From positions 124,001 to 188,000 of the forward strand of contig NZ_JACIFF010000006.1 of assembly GCF_014197245.1 (NCBI RefSeq): a stretch of 64,000 bases of DNA, read 5' to 3'. Source of the DNA: Neolewinella aquimaris (GTDB lineage Bacteria; Bacteroidota; Bacteroidia; Chitinophagales; Saprospiraceae). Made by a program: the position numbers and the translations under genes. The notes below the pieces were generated by a model. The model saw only the letters and a list, made by a program, of their open reading frames with translations. It had not been told where the DNA came from and ran no database searches. This document shows positions 1-8,609 of the stretch, piece after piece; position 1 is the first letter of the stretch, and the number at the start of each line of letters is the position of its first letter.

Positions 1-88
1 GGGCTACCGACCGGCGTTTGCCGATGAAACGACGGATTCCGACGAAAATACCCGCCCCCGGGGACCTTCCCGCCAACCCCGTCGGTGC

Positions 89-586
89 ATGGGCTGTTAC
101 CAACATATGGCATCTTTCCGCTCCCCCCTTGAACGCTCCCCCCTGGCCACGATCGGCGGCATCATCATCTCGCTGGTGGTGCTCTACGTGATGTTTTCCA
201 TTGTCGGCTGGGTCATCGCGCTGCTCTATCGTTTCTCCTGGCTCGTCCTCATTGCCGCTCTGGTGATCGACTACAAGGTCGTACTGGGTTACTTCAAAGC
301 ACTGCAGGGGCTGTTCAAGCGCAACGCGATTTACGGACTGGTCGCTTCCGCGCTCACGATCATTTTCTACCCCTTCGTCTTCCTCTACTTTCTGGGCATG
401 GCCCTGTTCAAGAAAAAGGTTAAGGAGGCCCGCCGCGAAGCCGACGTTCGCCGCAACGGTCAGTGGGTGGATTACGAGGAACTGCCCGACAGCCCGGTAG
501 ACATCGATACCCACTACGAAGAGCTGCCGCCGCCACCGGAGCCCCGCCGCCGCGACGAGCCGGGGTACGACGAGTACTTCAAGTAA
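89..586 (+). CDS. Small membrane protein of unknown function
   Basis: I do not recognise a family. The 165-residue product has hydrophobic stretches at about residues 20-60 and 85-107, suggesting three membrane segments, followed by a charged tail rich in Glu, Asp and Pro (about 108-165) that is probably cytoplasmic. The reading frame is open to the left edge of the window with no stop, so the true start could lie upstream. Within the window ATG codons at 89 and 107 are both possible; the one at 107 gives a cleaner N-terminus. It ends three bases before the TTG start of the glycosyltransferase downstream, so the two are probably co-translated. A role beside that glycosyltransferase at the membrane is only an inference. 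Confidence 0.6.
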   Translation: MGCYQHMASFRSPLERSPLATIGGIIISLVVLYVMFSIVGWVIALLYRFSWLVLIAALVIDYKVVLGYFKALQGLFKRNAIYGLVASALTIIFYPFVFLYFLGMALFKKKVKEARREADVRRNGQWVDYEELPDSPVDIDTHYEELPPPPEPRRRDEPGYDEYFK

Positions 587-589
587 GTT

Positions 590-1723
590 TTGCGTTGGCT
601 GGCGGCCGGTCCGCTCGTACTCTCCACCCTGTATTTACTTTGGCAGTGCTACAATTACCAACACTGGTTAGGTACGCTCGCCCGTAAACTCATACCGACG
701 GCCAAGCTCCCGACCGTAGCCGTCGTCGTTCCCTTCCGCAACGAAGCCGCCCATCTCCCGCAATTGGTGGCCGACTTGCTCGCCCAGGATTACCCAGCGG
801 ACCGCTACGAGCTCATTCTGGTAGACGACTTTTCCACGGATGGCGGGGCCGCAGGTGCAGTGAAATTTGGTGAAAGAGCACGGCTGATTCGGTTAGCCGA
901 TTTTCCCCCTCCACCCGGTACCGTAGCCTTTAAGAAGGCCGCCCTCACTCTTGGTATTTCCCGCACGACGGCCGAAGTGATCGTCACGACCGATGCCGAT
1001 TGCCGGTGGCCTCCGCGGGCGTTGCGGCGCGTAGCGGAAGCGTTCTCCGGCGGGGCCGATGTCGTCCTTGGGCCCGTACTCATTACCCCTTCCACCGGAT
1101 TGTGTGCCAACTTTCAGGCCCTGGACCTGGCCGGATTTCAGTTGTTCACCGCCGCTACGGCCACTGCGGGTACGCCCGCTCTCGCAAACGGTGCCCACTT
1201 TGCTTTTCGGCGCGACAGTTTTTACGGTGTAGGAGGCTACGCCGGGGTCGATCACCTTCCTTCGGGCGACGACGTACTGCTGCTCCATAAATTCGCGGCC
1301 GAAGAAAACTTGCGCATCGTCTATTCAGCGGAAGTGGACGGACTGGTCACTACCGCTCCGGTGGCGGACTGGCGCGCGGTATGGCGTCAACGCATCCGCT
1401 GGGCGGGCAAGGCGGGCAACTACCAAAGCCCGGCGCTGAGTGTTGCCCAGGTGCTGGCCTTTCTTACCTCGGCAGGTATTCTCGGGGCACTGGTTCTCGG
1501 TATTATCTATCCGGTATTTCTGGTATCCGGACTGTTGGCCTGGGGAATAAAGGGGGTGATCGATTATATCTTACTCAGATCCGTATGTAGGCATTTCGGC
1601 CACGGTAATGCGCTGCGCTGGTACCTCCCCGTTCAGTTGATTTACCCGCTTTATCTGGTGGGGGTGGGCACCGCCGTTCTGCTGGGTGCGAAGGCGGGCT
1701 GGAAGGGTCGGAGGGCCACTTAA
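590..1723 (+). CDS. Membrane-bound family 2 glycosyltransferase
   Basis: Family 2 transferases move a sugar from a nucleotide-sugar donor onto a lipid or glycan at the inner membrane. The 377-residue protein has an N-terminal membrane segment (about 8-20), a GT-A domain with VVVPFRNE (46-52), the nucleotide-binding Asp pair DD79-80, the metal-binding DAD135-137, the acceptor-side GDD226-228 and the QRIRW motif (267-271) typical of processive cellulose/hyaluronan synthase-like enzymes, then two or three membrane segments (about 285-325 and 345-365). The start is a TTG three bases after the upstream stop. The stop overlaps the stop of the opposite-strand thioredoxin gene within the palindrome TTAA. 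Substrate cannot be told from sequence. Confidence 0.85.
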   Translation: MRWLAAGPLVLSTLYLLWQCYNYQHWLGTLARKLIPTAKLPTVAVVVPFRNEAAHLPQLVADLLAQDYPADRYELILVDDFSTDGGAAGAVKFGERARLIRLADFPPPPGTVAFKKAALTLGISRTTAEVIVTTDADCRWPPRALRRVAEAFSGGADVVLGPVLITPSTGLCANFQALDLAGFQLFTAATATAGTPALANGAHFAFRRDSFYGVGGYAGVDHLPSGDDVLLLHKFAAEENLRIVYSAEVDGLVTTAPVADWRAVWRQRIRWAGKAGNYQSPALSVAQVLAFLTSAGILGALVLGIIYPVFLVSGLLAWGIKGVIDYILLRSVCRHFGHGNALRWYLPVQLIYPLYLVGVGTAVLLGAKAGWKGRRAT

Positions 1724-2193
1724 TCGCTAAGGATCTCGATCAACTGTTCGGCACTCAGGTACTGAAAATAGCGGGCGGTGGCCGAGAATTGCTCATCCAG
1801 TAGGACCATGGCCGGGAGGGAAAACGGTTTGCCCCGGCGACCCGCCATAAGTAGCGGGATCTGGTGAATCGGATTGACCCGCCCCAGCCGCTCATTTACG
1901 AATACTTGTCCTCCGAATACAATGGTATCGGGGGATTCTACGTCCATGCGAACGGCATAATAGCGATCGTTAAGCAGTCGAACCACCTCGGGATGCCGAA
2001 ACGCCCGGCGATCCATCCGTACGCAGGCAGTGCACCAATCGGCGTAGAAGTCAACGAAGACCGGCCGTGGCGAAACCTTCAGGCTATCCGCCAACTGCGA
2101 AAAGCTCAGCCAACGCACACCGGACTGCGCCGATCCGGGAAGTAGTATCAGGCAGGTCAGTAGCCCGGTGAATATCACTTTTAGTAGGTGCAT
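1720..2193 (-). CDS. Secreted thioredoxin-fold protein
   Basis: This 157-residue protein has a signal peptide (about 1-22) and a thioredoxin domain with the redox motif WCTAC (Cys54 and Cys57), so it should act on disulphides in the periplasm, like the C-terminal domain of DsbD. A longer insert than classical thioredoxin (about 70-110) and the VDFYADWC context place it with DUF255/thioredoxin_7-type proteins. Its ATG lies one base after the end of the TonB receptor gene, which makes a two-gene operon. The pairing suggests it serves maturation of the receptor or handling of its ligand, for example a metal; the receptor plug carries two nearby cysteines (CQTC). The specific partner is inference. 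Confidence 0.8.
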   Translation of the reverse strand: MHLLKVIFTGLLTCLILLPGSAQSGVRWLSFSQLADSLKVSPRPVFVDFYADWCTACVRMDRRAFRHPEVVRLLNDRYYAVRMDVESPDTIVFGGQVFVNERLGRVNPIHQIPLLMAGRRGKPFSLPAMVLLDEQFSATARYFQYLSAEQLIEILSD

Positions 2194-2194
2194 A

Positions 2195-4501
2195 CTACAG
2201 CGCTTTGATCTGAACGCCTACGTAGAGGGTTCGCGGAAGACCGGGGCCATAAATGAAATTACTGTCCCGGTTCTTCCCTGAATCGAAATTGCTCTGGTAG
2301 GCATTCAGCAAATTCTTTACGCCTCCGAATACTTCTAGTCCCGTGCGCCCGCGGTCCGTGCGGAAAGTGTGGGCTAGTCGTAGCCCGATGTCGGTAAAGG
2401 CCGGCGAGTCGAAGTACTCGTCGTGCGCCTGCCCGGTACCCTCCCCCCCGAAGTGGGCCAGTCGCATCGAGCCGGTCTGGACGAGGTTTGCCGAGGCACT
2501 CCAATCCTGGGTTGGGGTATAGGTGAGGGTTGCATAGCCATAATTGTTCGGCGTCCGGAGAAAATCGCGGGTAGCCGGTAAACCTGCGATGTTCTCAACG
2601 GGCTCGTCGAAGCGACTCGACTGCACCGTGAAGCCCGCATCCACCTGAAAAACGTAATCGAAGTTTGCCCGGGCTTCCAGGCTGAACCCCTGCACCGTAG
2701 CACCGGCCCCGTTCCGCTTTTCGAAGCGTTCCCCGAAAGCATCGGCCCCGAGCGGAAACTGGTAAAAGGCATCCCGCAGGTAAGTATGAAAGCCCTCCAG
2801 CGTAAAACCGACGATGAAGTGCTCGCTGGCCCGATCGAAGTTTACCGAGCCGGTGAAGCTGTTGGACCGCTCTTCCCTCAGGTCGTCGGAGAGGGAAATG
2901 CGGGATACTCCCCCGGCGGCGAAGGCAATGTGCAGGTCGGTGTCAAAGGCCTGCGGTGCCCGAAATCCCGTCCCCCATCCGAGCCGAAACTGGGTGGTCT
3001 CGCGGAGCTTATAGAGCAGGGATAAGCGTGGGCTGACCACCGGGTAATCGACCAGTCGGTGCTTATCGACCCTGAACCCCGCCAGCAGCGCAAGCTGGGG
3101 GCTGATGTCCCAGTCGTGCTGTACGAACACCCCGAGGTTGGTAGTCGTCTGATCGATCAGGTAGTCGTAGGCTCCAATCTCGTCGAAGACGTCGTCGTAG
3201 ACGTATTCGGCACCGACGGTGAGGGTAGCCTTCCCCCCCAGGAAATCGGGAAAGCCGTTGTTGAACTGTACGCCGCCCTGGTGGGTGGTGACCTCGGAGG
3301 TACCGTAGGGTGGATCGGCGTGGAAGGCTTCCAATTCGACGGATGCGTCGGGTTGGATTCCGGTGTAGTGATCGCGGTCCGTCCGTTGACCGCCGTAGTA
3401 GAGGATGAGGGAATTTAGGTCGTCGTTGAAGTTGATTTGGTAGTCGAGGCTTCCCAGCAGCACCCGGTGGGTACGTTCTTCCGACTGTTGGGTGAGGTGA
3501 GCGGGTCGGTCGACCATTTCGCCGCCGTAGCGGTACTCGTACAGGTGGCTCAGGCTTACTTCCAGTTTCTGGTTGTCGGTGGGGAGGAAGAAAAGACTGC
3601 TCCCCACGGAAGTATTCTTTAGGGTGGGTAGTTCGGAAAAGTTATCCCCATTGGCATCGTAGAGACCGCGGTTTCGCTTGTTGAAGAAGAGCGTTGCTCC
3701 TGCGTTCCCGCCCGAATTGACCAGCGTAGCGTTGCCAGCGAGAATTTTGTCCGCCGTACGGCCACCGACCGATTGGTACGTCCCGGTGAGGCGGTAGTCA
3801 TTTTTTACCGGTATCCGGGTGATGACGTTGACTGTGCCCCCGACCGCGCTCGAACCATAGAGGGCCGACACTCCTCCCCGCACGACCTCGATGCGTTCGA
3901 TCATGTTGACGGGTATTTGTTCCATGCCGTACAGGCCGGTGAGTGGGCTGAAAATGGGGCGTCCGTTGATCAGGATTTGGGAATATCCGCCTTGGAGGCC
4001 GTTCATGCGGAGTTGGGTGTAGTTGCAGGTCTGGCAGTCCGTCTCAACGCGCAGGCCGGGTTGAAAGCTGAGTCCGTCGGATAGGGTGTTTGCCGCCGCC
4101 CGCTCTAGCTGCTTGCTGTTGACGAGACTTACGATAACGGGTGCGTCGGTCCTGCGCTTTTCGGTGCGGGTAGCGGTGACCACGACCTCGTCCAGCGCTG
4201 ACATATGTTGCACCAGTTCTATTGAAAGTACCGTGTCCTGCCCCGCCCGGATTTCTACCGGCCGACGGTAGACGGAGTATCCCACCATTCGCACTTCGAG
4301 GGTATGGAGACCGGCGGGTAGGCCAGCGATAGTGAATTTTCCATTGAGGTCTGCCGTAGTTCCCAGGTCAAGTTCCGGAAAGTAGGCGGTAGCGAAGGGA
4401 AGGGTTTCCTCCTCCGACCGGATGGTCCCGGAGACGGTGCCGGATTGGGCGCGAAGCGATTGCAGGCAGAGTAGGGCTACCACCAGTAGAGAAATTTTCA
4501 T
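2195..4501 (-). CDS. TonB-dependent outer-membrane receptor with carboxypeptidase-like N-domain
   Basis: Outer-membrane active transporter powered by TonB/ExbBD. I place the start at the ATG whose product begins MKISLLVVALLCLQ (768 residues), because this gives a clean signal peptide ending near AQS; an in-frame ATG 81 bases upstream gives only an extra hydrophobic leader. Order of domains: signal peptide, CarboxypepD_reg-like beta-sandwich (about 20-105), plug with EVVVTATR (TonB box region), the CQTCNYTQLRMNGLQGG segment and the IERIEVVRGG strand, then a 22-strand-type barrel ending in a hydrophobic strand. The CxxC segment in the plug resembles metal or metallophore receptors. It is followed at once by the thioredoxin-fold gene. 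Ligand not identifiable. Confidence 0.9.
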   Translation of the reverse strand: MKISLLVVALLCLQSLRAQSGTVSGTIRSEEETLPFATAYFPELDLGTTADLNGKFTIAGLPAGLHTLEVRMVGYSVYRRPVEIRAGQDTVLSIELVQHMSALDEVVVTATRTEKRRTDAPVIVSLVNSKQLERAAANTLSDGLSFQPGLRVETDCQTCNYTQLRMNGLQGGYSQILINGRPIFSPLTGLYGMEQIPVNMIERIEVVRGGVSALYGSSAVGGTVNVITRIPVKNDYRLTGTYQSVGGRTADKILAGNATLVNSGGNAGATLFFNKRNRGLYDANGDNFSELPTLKNTSVGSSLFFLPTDNQKLEVSLSHLYEYRYGGEMVDRPAHLTQQSEERTHRVLLGSLDYQINFNDDLNSLILYYGGQRTDRDHYTGIQPDASVELEAFHADPPYGTSEVTTHQGGVQFNNGFPDFLGGKATLTVGAEYVYDDVFDEIGAYDYLIDQTTTNLGVFVQHDWDISPQLALLAGFRVDKHRLVDYPVVSPRLSLLYKLRETTQFRLGWGTGFRAPQAFDTDLHIAFAAGGVSRISLSDDLREERSNSFTGSVNFDRASEHFIVGFTLEGFHTYLRDAFYQFPLGADAFGERFEKRNGAGATVQGFSLEARANFDYVFQVDAGFTVQSSRFDEPVENIAGLPATRDFLRTPNNYGYATLTYTPTQDWSASANLVQTGSMRLAHFGGEGTGQAHDEYFDSPAFTDIGLRLAHTFRTDRGRTGLEVFGGVKNLLNAYQSNFDSGKNRDSNFIYGPGLPRTLYVGVQIKAL

Positions 4502-4546
4502 GCCGGAAGTATTGCTGGATTGAATATTGATGCATAAAAGTAATAA

Positions 4547-4562
4547 GTTAGCCAAGACTAAC
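4547..4562. promoter_or_regulatory. Inverted repeat in promoter region of TonB receptor gene
   Basis: GTTAG and CTAAC form a perfect 5-bp inverted repeat spaced by six bases, 46 bases upstream of the receptor start. On the minus strand a -7-like box TACTTTTA follows three bases downstream, so a regulator bound here would overlap the promoter. DtxR-family operators have a similar TTAG...CTAA symmetry, which would fit metal control, but this is suggestive only. Confidence 0.3.
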
Positions 4563-4606
4563 ATAACTTTTAGGCAATTCATTTTCTCCCGGATGGTGGC
4601 AGTAGG

Positions 4607-5599
4607 TTACAGACGGGCGGAGGGGGCGACGGACTGGTCGGTAAAAACGCCGAGGTCGTACTTGAAGGTGGCGGTGATGCCGATCATGGCGGCGTTGTCG
4701 GTACAGTACTCGATGCGGGGTACGTAGGTATTCCAACCCCTTGCTTGTCCTTCGGAAACCAGTCGCCGCCGCAGCTCACTGTTGGCGGAGACCCCGCCGG
4801 CCAGGGCGATGCGGGAGAGGCCGGTTTGCTCGGCTGCGGCGATTAGTTTTTGCATCAGCGTGGTCACGATAGCGTCCTGGATAGAGGCACAAATGTCGTT
4901 CAGGTGCTGGCTGACGTACGCGGGGTCGCGCTTATTTTCTTTCTGGAGGGTGTACAGTACACTGGTTTTCAAGCCGCTGAAACTAAAATTCAGGTCACCG
5001 GGATCGGGCTGGGCAAACCGGAGCACGGGAGTGCCCAAGCGGGCAAGGCGATCGAGTTCGGGGCCGGCGGGGTAGGGGAGGCCCAGGAGCTTTCCCGATT
5101 TATCAAAGGCTTCTCCGGCGGCGTCATCGATGGTTCGGCCGATGATTTCCTGCTCCAGGGGAGCGTGGACAACGACCAGCTGGGTATGCCCTCCGGAGAC
5201 GGTCAGGCACAGGTAAGGAAATTCCGGCTTGGGGTCCTCCGCAAAGTGGGCCAGCACGTGGGCCTGCATGTGATCCACTTCGATGAGGGGGATGTTGCGC
5301 GCCAGGGCGAATGCCTTCGCGAAACTGACGCCCACCATGAGGGAGCCGATGAGTCCGGGTCCGCGCGTAAAGGCCACGGCATCCACCTCCCGGGCTGCAA
5401 CCGCGGCGCGTCGGAGCGCTACATCGACCGTGGGAACGATGTTTCGTTGGTGGGCGCGGCTGGCGAATTCGGGTACCACCCCACCGTATTCTACGTGGAC
5501 GGCCTGGGCCGCGGTGACGTTGCTGAGGACCACCCCATCGCGGACCACTGCGGCGGAAGTATCGTCACAACTGGATTCGATGGCTAAAATAGTGGGCAT
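4607..5599 (-). CDS. tsaD: tRNA N6-adenosine threonylcarbamoyltransferase TsaD
   Basis: TsaD transfers the threonylcarbamoyl group from TC-AMP to A37 of ANN-decoding tRNAs, in the cytoplasm, together with TsaB and TsaE. The 330-residue product starts MPTILAIESSCDDT, the universal N-terminus; an in-frame ATG 39 bases upstream is not used in the family. Metal ligands HMQAH (His110 and His114), the phosphate-binding SGGHTQL, the FDKSGKLLGLPYPAGP segment, GGVSANSELR and the C-terminal CTDNAAMIG with the third metal ligand are all present. Length is normal. It stands alone between the receptor and a divergent hypothetical gene; tsaB and tsaE are not in this window. Confidence 0.97.
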   Translation of the reverse strand: MPTILAIESSCDDTSAAVVRDGVVLSNVTAAQAVHVEYGGVVPEFASRAHQRNIVPTVDVALRRAAVAAREVDAVAFTRGPGLIGSLMVGVSFAKAFALARNIPLIEVDHMQAHVLAHFAEDPKPEFPYLCLTVSGGHTQLVVVHAPLEQEIIGRTIDDAAGEAFDKSGKLLGLPYPAGPELDRLARLGTPVLRFAQPDPGDLNFSFSGLKTSVLYTLQKENKRDPAYVSQHLNDICASIQDAIVTTLMQKLIAAAEQTGLSRIALAGGVSANSELRRRLVSEGQARGWNTYVPRIEYCTDNAAMIGITATFKYDLGVFTDQSVAPSARL

Positions 5600-5714
5600 G
5601 GTGGAGGGATGAGGGAGGCCGAAAGTAGTGGCAAACAAGAAAATGGCTCCGTCGTTGCGCCAAAACCCCGGCCGGCGGCATCTTTTTGGTGCAATCTGGT
5701 CTAACGAATTGCGC

Positions 5715-5741
5715 GCCGGGGAACGTATATTTATCCCCGGC
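5715..5741. repeat. Inverted repeat in the tsaD divergent intergenic region
   Basis: GCCGGGGA and TCCCCGGC make a perfect 8-bp inverted repeat around an 11-base AT-rich loop that itself contains TATATTTA, close to the Bacteroidota -7 consensus. It sits between the divergent tsaD and the gene at 5796. It could be an operator or a hairpin; nothing more can be said. Confidence 0.35.
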
Positions 5742-5768
5742 CAATTCGGGGTCCAAAGGAAAATGTTT

Positions 5769-5776
5769 TATACTTG
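5769..5776 (+). promoter_or_regulatory. Candidate -7 box for the gene at 5796
   Basis: TATACTTG matches the Bacteroidota -7 consensus TAnnTTTG at seven of eight positions and lies 19 bases before the ATG, giving a short leader. No convincing -33 TTTG is seen at the usual distance, so confidence is low to moderate. Confidence 0.4.
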
Positions 5777-5795
5777 CACAAATTAACTGCTCACG

Positions 5796-6377
5796 ATGCG
5801 TAAATTATTTAGTCTGGCCTTTCTGGTTCTGGCCTTCATCCTGGCCTTCTTGCTGTACCGCAGTATCGAGGAACCCATCACCTTTGCCGACGAGCGTGCC
5901 GTAAGGGAGGATGCCGTGGCCGATCAGCTGAAGGTGATTCGCACTACGCAGGAGATGTACCGCGACATTACCGGTATGTTCGCCCCCTCTTTCGATACCC
6001 TCAAGCAGGTGCTCCGCAACGAGAATTTTATGGAAGTTCGCATCGTTGGTGATCCCGACGATCCCGACTTCGATCCCACCAGCGCCTACGACACCATCTA
6101 TTCTTCCGCGATCGACAGCATCAATGCCATGGGCATCGACCTCGACCGGCTGGAATACGTCCCCTACACCGACAACAAGGTGTTTGACATTGCCGCCGAC
6201 ACCATCGACTACCAGTCGACCAAGGTGCCCGTAGTACAGGTCGGTATTGCCCGTAAGGAGTTTATGGATCGGTTCGGCGACGAGCGGTTCAAGCGGTACG
6301 ATCAGCGGTACGACCCCAACGCACCGCTCAAATTCGGTGATCTGAGTAAGCCCAGTCTTTCCGGGAATTGGGAATAA
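5796..6377 (+). CDS. Membrane-anchored periplasmic protein, unknown function
   Basis: I do not recognise the family. The 193-residue product begins with a single hydrophobic helix (about 5-22), so it is likely tethered to the inner membrane with the rest in the periplasm. The remainder is acidic and soluble, with a short helical stretch (about 35-75, ADQLKVIRTTQEMYRDITG) reminiscent of the region after the N-terminal helix in pseudopilin-like proteins, though no prepilin cleavage motif is visible. Its stop overlaps the TTG start of the DUF3822 gene by ten bases, and rsmD follows, so the three form one transcription unit. Confidence 0.75.
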   Translation: MRKLFSLAFLVLAFILAFLLYRSIEEPITFADERAVREDAVADQLKVIRTTQEMYRDITGMFAPSFDTLKQVLRNENFMEVRIVGDPDDPDFDPTSAYDTIYSSAIDSINAMGIDLDRLEYVPYTDNKVFDIAADTIDYQSTKVPVVQVGIARKEFMDRFGDERFKRYDQRYDPNAPLKFGDLSKPSLSGNWE

Positions 6378-7216
6378 GCAATTACGATATAACCGCCAGT
6401 GCGTTCCATCCGGGCCGCACGCAAGATTACGAACTGTCCATCCTTACGGGGATGGACAGTTTTGCGTATATCATCCGTGATCGGAACGAAAACCGCTTGG
6501 TAGCCTATCGTTCCTACGCCTTCAGCAACGAAGAACGCAAGGACTGGTCCGCCGCCTTCGGCCGCCTGGTAGCGGCTGATGCGAAGCTGAACGGGACCCG
6601 CTACGGTAAGCTAACGCTGGCCTGGGACACCCCCGTACTGAATCTTGTGCCCGGCCCACTATTCGACGAGGAAAGTACCCGCTCCTATTTAGAGCAATTG
6701 ACCCTGGTGGGGCTGGAGGACGAAGTCCGCCACGAGCACCTCCACGAACTGGATGCAGAGATCATTTATTCCGCCCGCCGCGATCACTTGGCCACCGCGG
6801 AGCGAACCCTCGGTACCGACGGCAGTCAACATTATGCAGGTAGCCTGCTGACCGCCTGGGCGGCCCGGTCGCGGCGGCTGAACCACCAAGCCATCTCGTG
6901 CGCCGTACGCGGACAGCGGATGTTCGTGGCCGGTCACCGCAACGGAAACCTGGAATACTACAACACCTTCGTCTACGGTAGTGCACAGGACGGCATTTAC
7001 TATATGCTCCTGGCCTACGAGCAGTGTGACTTCGCTCCGGATCGCATTCCCCTGTACCTGTGTGGCGAGCTGACTACGGAGGGGGAACTGTACGGGCAGT
7101 TTTATCAGTACATCGAAGACATACGATTCAGCGAATACGGCGTACCGCCGGCTGCTCCCGCCGAACTGATTCATTTGCCGGCCCACCTTTACTTCGACCT
7201 GCTCTGCCTAGGTTAG
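6368..7216 (+). CDS. DUF3822 family protein
   Basis: DUF3822 proteins are found in Bacteroidota, usually just before rsmD, and have an actin/ASKHA-like fold; their biochemical role is not established. This 282-residue protein fits in length, context and sequence features: an N-terminal beta-rich half beginning DYELSILTGMDSFAYIIRD, and a C-terminal half with the SAQDGIYYMLLAYEQ and IPLYLCGEL strands that resemble the phosphate-2 and adenosine loops of that fold. The start codon is TTG overlapping the preceding gene by ten bases; the next ATG (residue 29) would remove conserved N-terminal strands. rsmD begins 21 bases later. Family assignment is from memory of context and sequence pattern. Confidence 0.8.
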   Translation: MGISNYDITASAFHPGRTQDYELSILTGMDSFAYIIRDRNENRLVAYRSYAFSNEERKDWSAAFGRLVAADAKLNGTRYGKLTLAWDTPVLNLVPGPLFDEESTRSYLEQLTLVGLEDEVRHEHLHELDAEIIYSARRDHLATAERTLGTDGSQHYAGSLLTAWAARSRRLNHQAISCAVRGQRMFVAGHRNGNLEYYNTFVYGSAQDGIYYMLLAYEQCDFAPDRIPLYLCGELTTEGELYGQFYQYIEDIRFSEYGVPPAAPAELIHLPAHLYFDLLCLG

Positions 7217-7237
7217 ACCCGATAAACCAACGACGAC

Positions 7238-7780
7238 ATGCGCATCATTTCCGGTAAATTCAAGGGTCGCCGCTTCAGTCCGCCCGCCGATAACTGGCCC
7301 ACGCGACCCACGACCGACTACGCCAAGGAGGGACTCTTCAACCTGCTGAATAACCGGTTGGACTTTGAGGACTTACGGGTGCTCGACCTCTTCGGCGGTA
7401 CGGGCAGTCACGACTACGAGTTCATCTCCCGGGGATGCTGCGATGTGACCTACGTAGACAAACACCCGCCCGCGGTGGCTTTCGTCAAGAAGACGATCGC
7501 TACCCTGGGGGTGGAAGACTGCATTCAGGTGTGGCGTATGGACGTTTTTAAGTTTCTCGAGCGTCCCGTCAGTCAACCGTACGACTACATTTTTGCCGGT
7601 CCGCCGTACCCGCTGCCCAACATTCCTGAACTGCCGGACCTGGTGTTCAATGCCGGTTTGATCGCTCCGGAGGGGCTATTCGTACTGGAGCACAATCCTC
7701 ACCACGACTTTACGGGCGATCCCCGGTGCACGGAGGTGCGCAAATACGGTAAGACCATCTTCAGTTTCTTTCAGACCTGA
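7238..7780 (+). CDS. rsmD: 16S rRNA (guanine966-N2)-methyltransferase RsmD
   Basis: RsmD methylates N2 of G966 in 16S rRNA using S-adenosylmethionine. The 180-residue protein shows the family start MRIISGKFKGRRF, the RPTTDYAKEGLFNLL segment, the SAM-binding LDLFGGTGS, the acidic VDKH loop and a catalytic-type loop. That loop reads FAGPPYP, whereas the family and other N6/N2 methyltransferases normally have D/N-PPY; the first residue is Gly here (codon GGT instead of GAT). The protein is otherwise intact, so either this lineage tolerates the change or the base call deserves checking. It is the last gene of the three-gene unit with DUF3822. Confidence 0.92.
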   Translation: MRIISGKFKGRRFSPPADNWPTRPTTDYAKEGLFNLLNNRLDFEDLRVLDLFGGTGSHDYEFISRGCCDVTYVDKHPPAVAFVKKTIATLGVEDCIQVWRMDVFKFLERPVSQPYDYIFAGPPYPLPNIPELPDLVFNAGLIAPEGLFVLEHNPHHDFTGDPRCTEVRKYGKTIFSFFQT

Positions 7781-7841
7781 GGAAATAGCGGGGGGCAATA
7801 ATTTGTGACCGTCCGTTGCAGTTTAGTAAAAAACTGTCCCG

Positions 7842-8537
7842 ATGCTAAGATGGCTGCCTGTTCTATTCGTTGCATTATCGCTGGCCGCATCCGCCCAAAC
7901 CTTGGAGCGCAGTATTGGTCTGGAGTTGAGTCCGCAGCTTAGCGAGAGCCGTATTTCGGGTACGAACAGCGCTACCTTCACCCAGCTCGACCGGCTCGAC
8001 AGCCTGGAGCAGGGTGGGGTAGGGTTTGGTATCGGAATTCTTTACGAGTCGCGGGTGGATCGGATCGGTTTCAGTACGGGGTTGCGGTACACCAGGGCCG
8101 GTTACGCTACCTTGGAACAGCCCGCCCCGGGCAGCGCCACCACCTTTAGTGACGATGTGTCCGCTAATTACCTCGCGCTACCCTTCGACGTTAACTTTTA
8201 TCAGGATGTGACCGACAACGACCGGGTGCTCTTCGTACTCGGCGTGGCGTTGCAGTACCACCTCGGAACTAAAATCCGGCGAACGACCTACGCCAATGGT
8301 GCCGAAACCGGGACGGAGACGCTGGCCGACGATGCCGTGGATTACCGGCCCTTCGTAACTTCCTTTCTGACCGGGATCGGTTACGACCGCAAGCTTTCGA
8401 CCGACTGGGCCATTCGTTTTCAGCCCACCTTTCAGTTCTTCCTTAACGGCAACCTGCGGCCGGACGCCGATACCATTGCCAATCGCAACTACTACCAGCT
8501 GGGGCTGCGAATCGTGGTTCGGCGACTCTTTATCTGA
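7842..8537 (+). CDS. Outer-membrane beta-barrel protein (PorT/OMP_b-brl type)
   Basis: The 231-residue product has a signal peptide (about 1-19, cleaved after SAQ) and alternating amphipathic strands ending in a C-terminal aromatic/hydrophobic strand (YYQLGLRIVVRRLFI), the pattern of the small eight-stranded barrels common in Bacteroidota (PF13568-like). No enzymatic motif is seen. It stands alone: rsmD ends 61 bases before and the GH3 gene starts 72 bases after. Role is unknown; such proteins can be structural porins or parts of gliding and secretion systems, and nothing here decides between these. Confidence 0.8.
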   Translation: MLRWLPVLFVALSLAASAQTLERSIGLELSPQLSESRISGTNSATFTQLDRLDSLEQGGVGFGIGILYESRVDRIGFSTGLRYTRAGYATLEQPAPGSATTFSDDVSANYLALPFDVNFYQDVTDNDRVLFVLGVALQYHLGTKIRRTTYANGAETGTETLADDAVDYRPFVTSFLTGIGYDRKLSTDWAIRFQPTFQFFLNGNLRPDADTIANRNYYQLGLRIVVRRLFI

Positions 8538-8609
8538 TCTCGGTCCGCGAACACCCGTAATGGGGGGGCGTTTCCTGGGGACAATCATTGCTTCCCAGCT
8601 TATTCTCCT

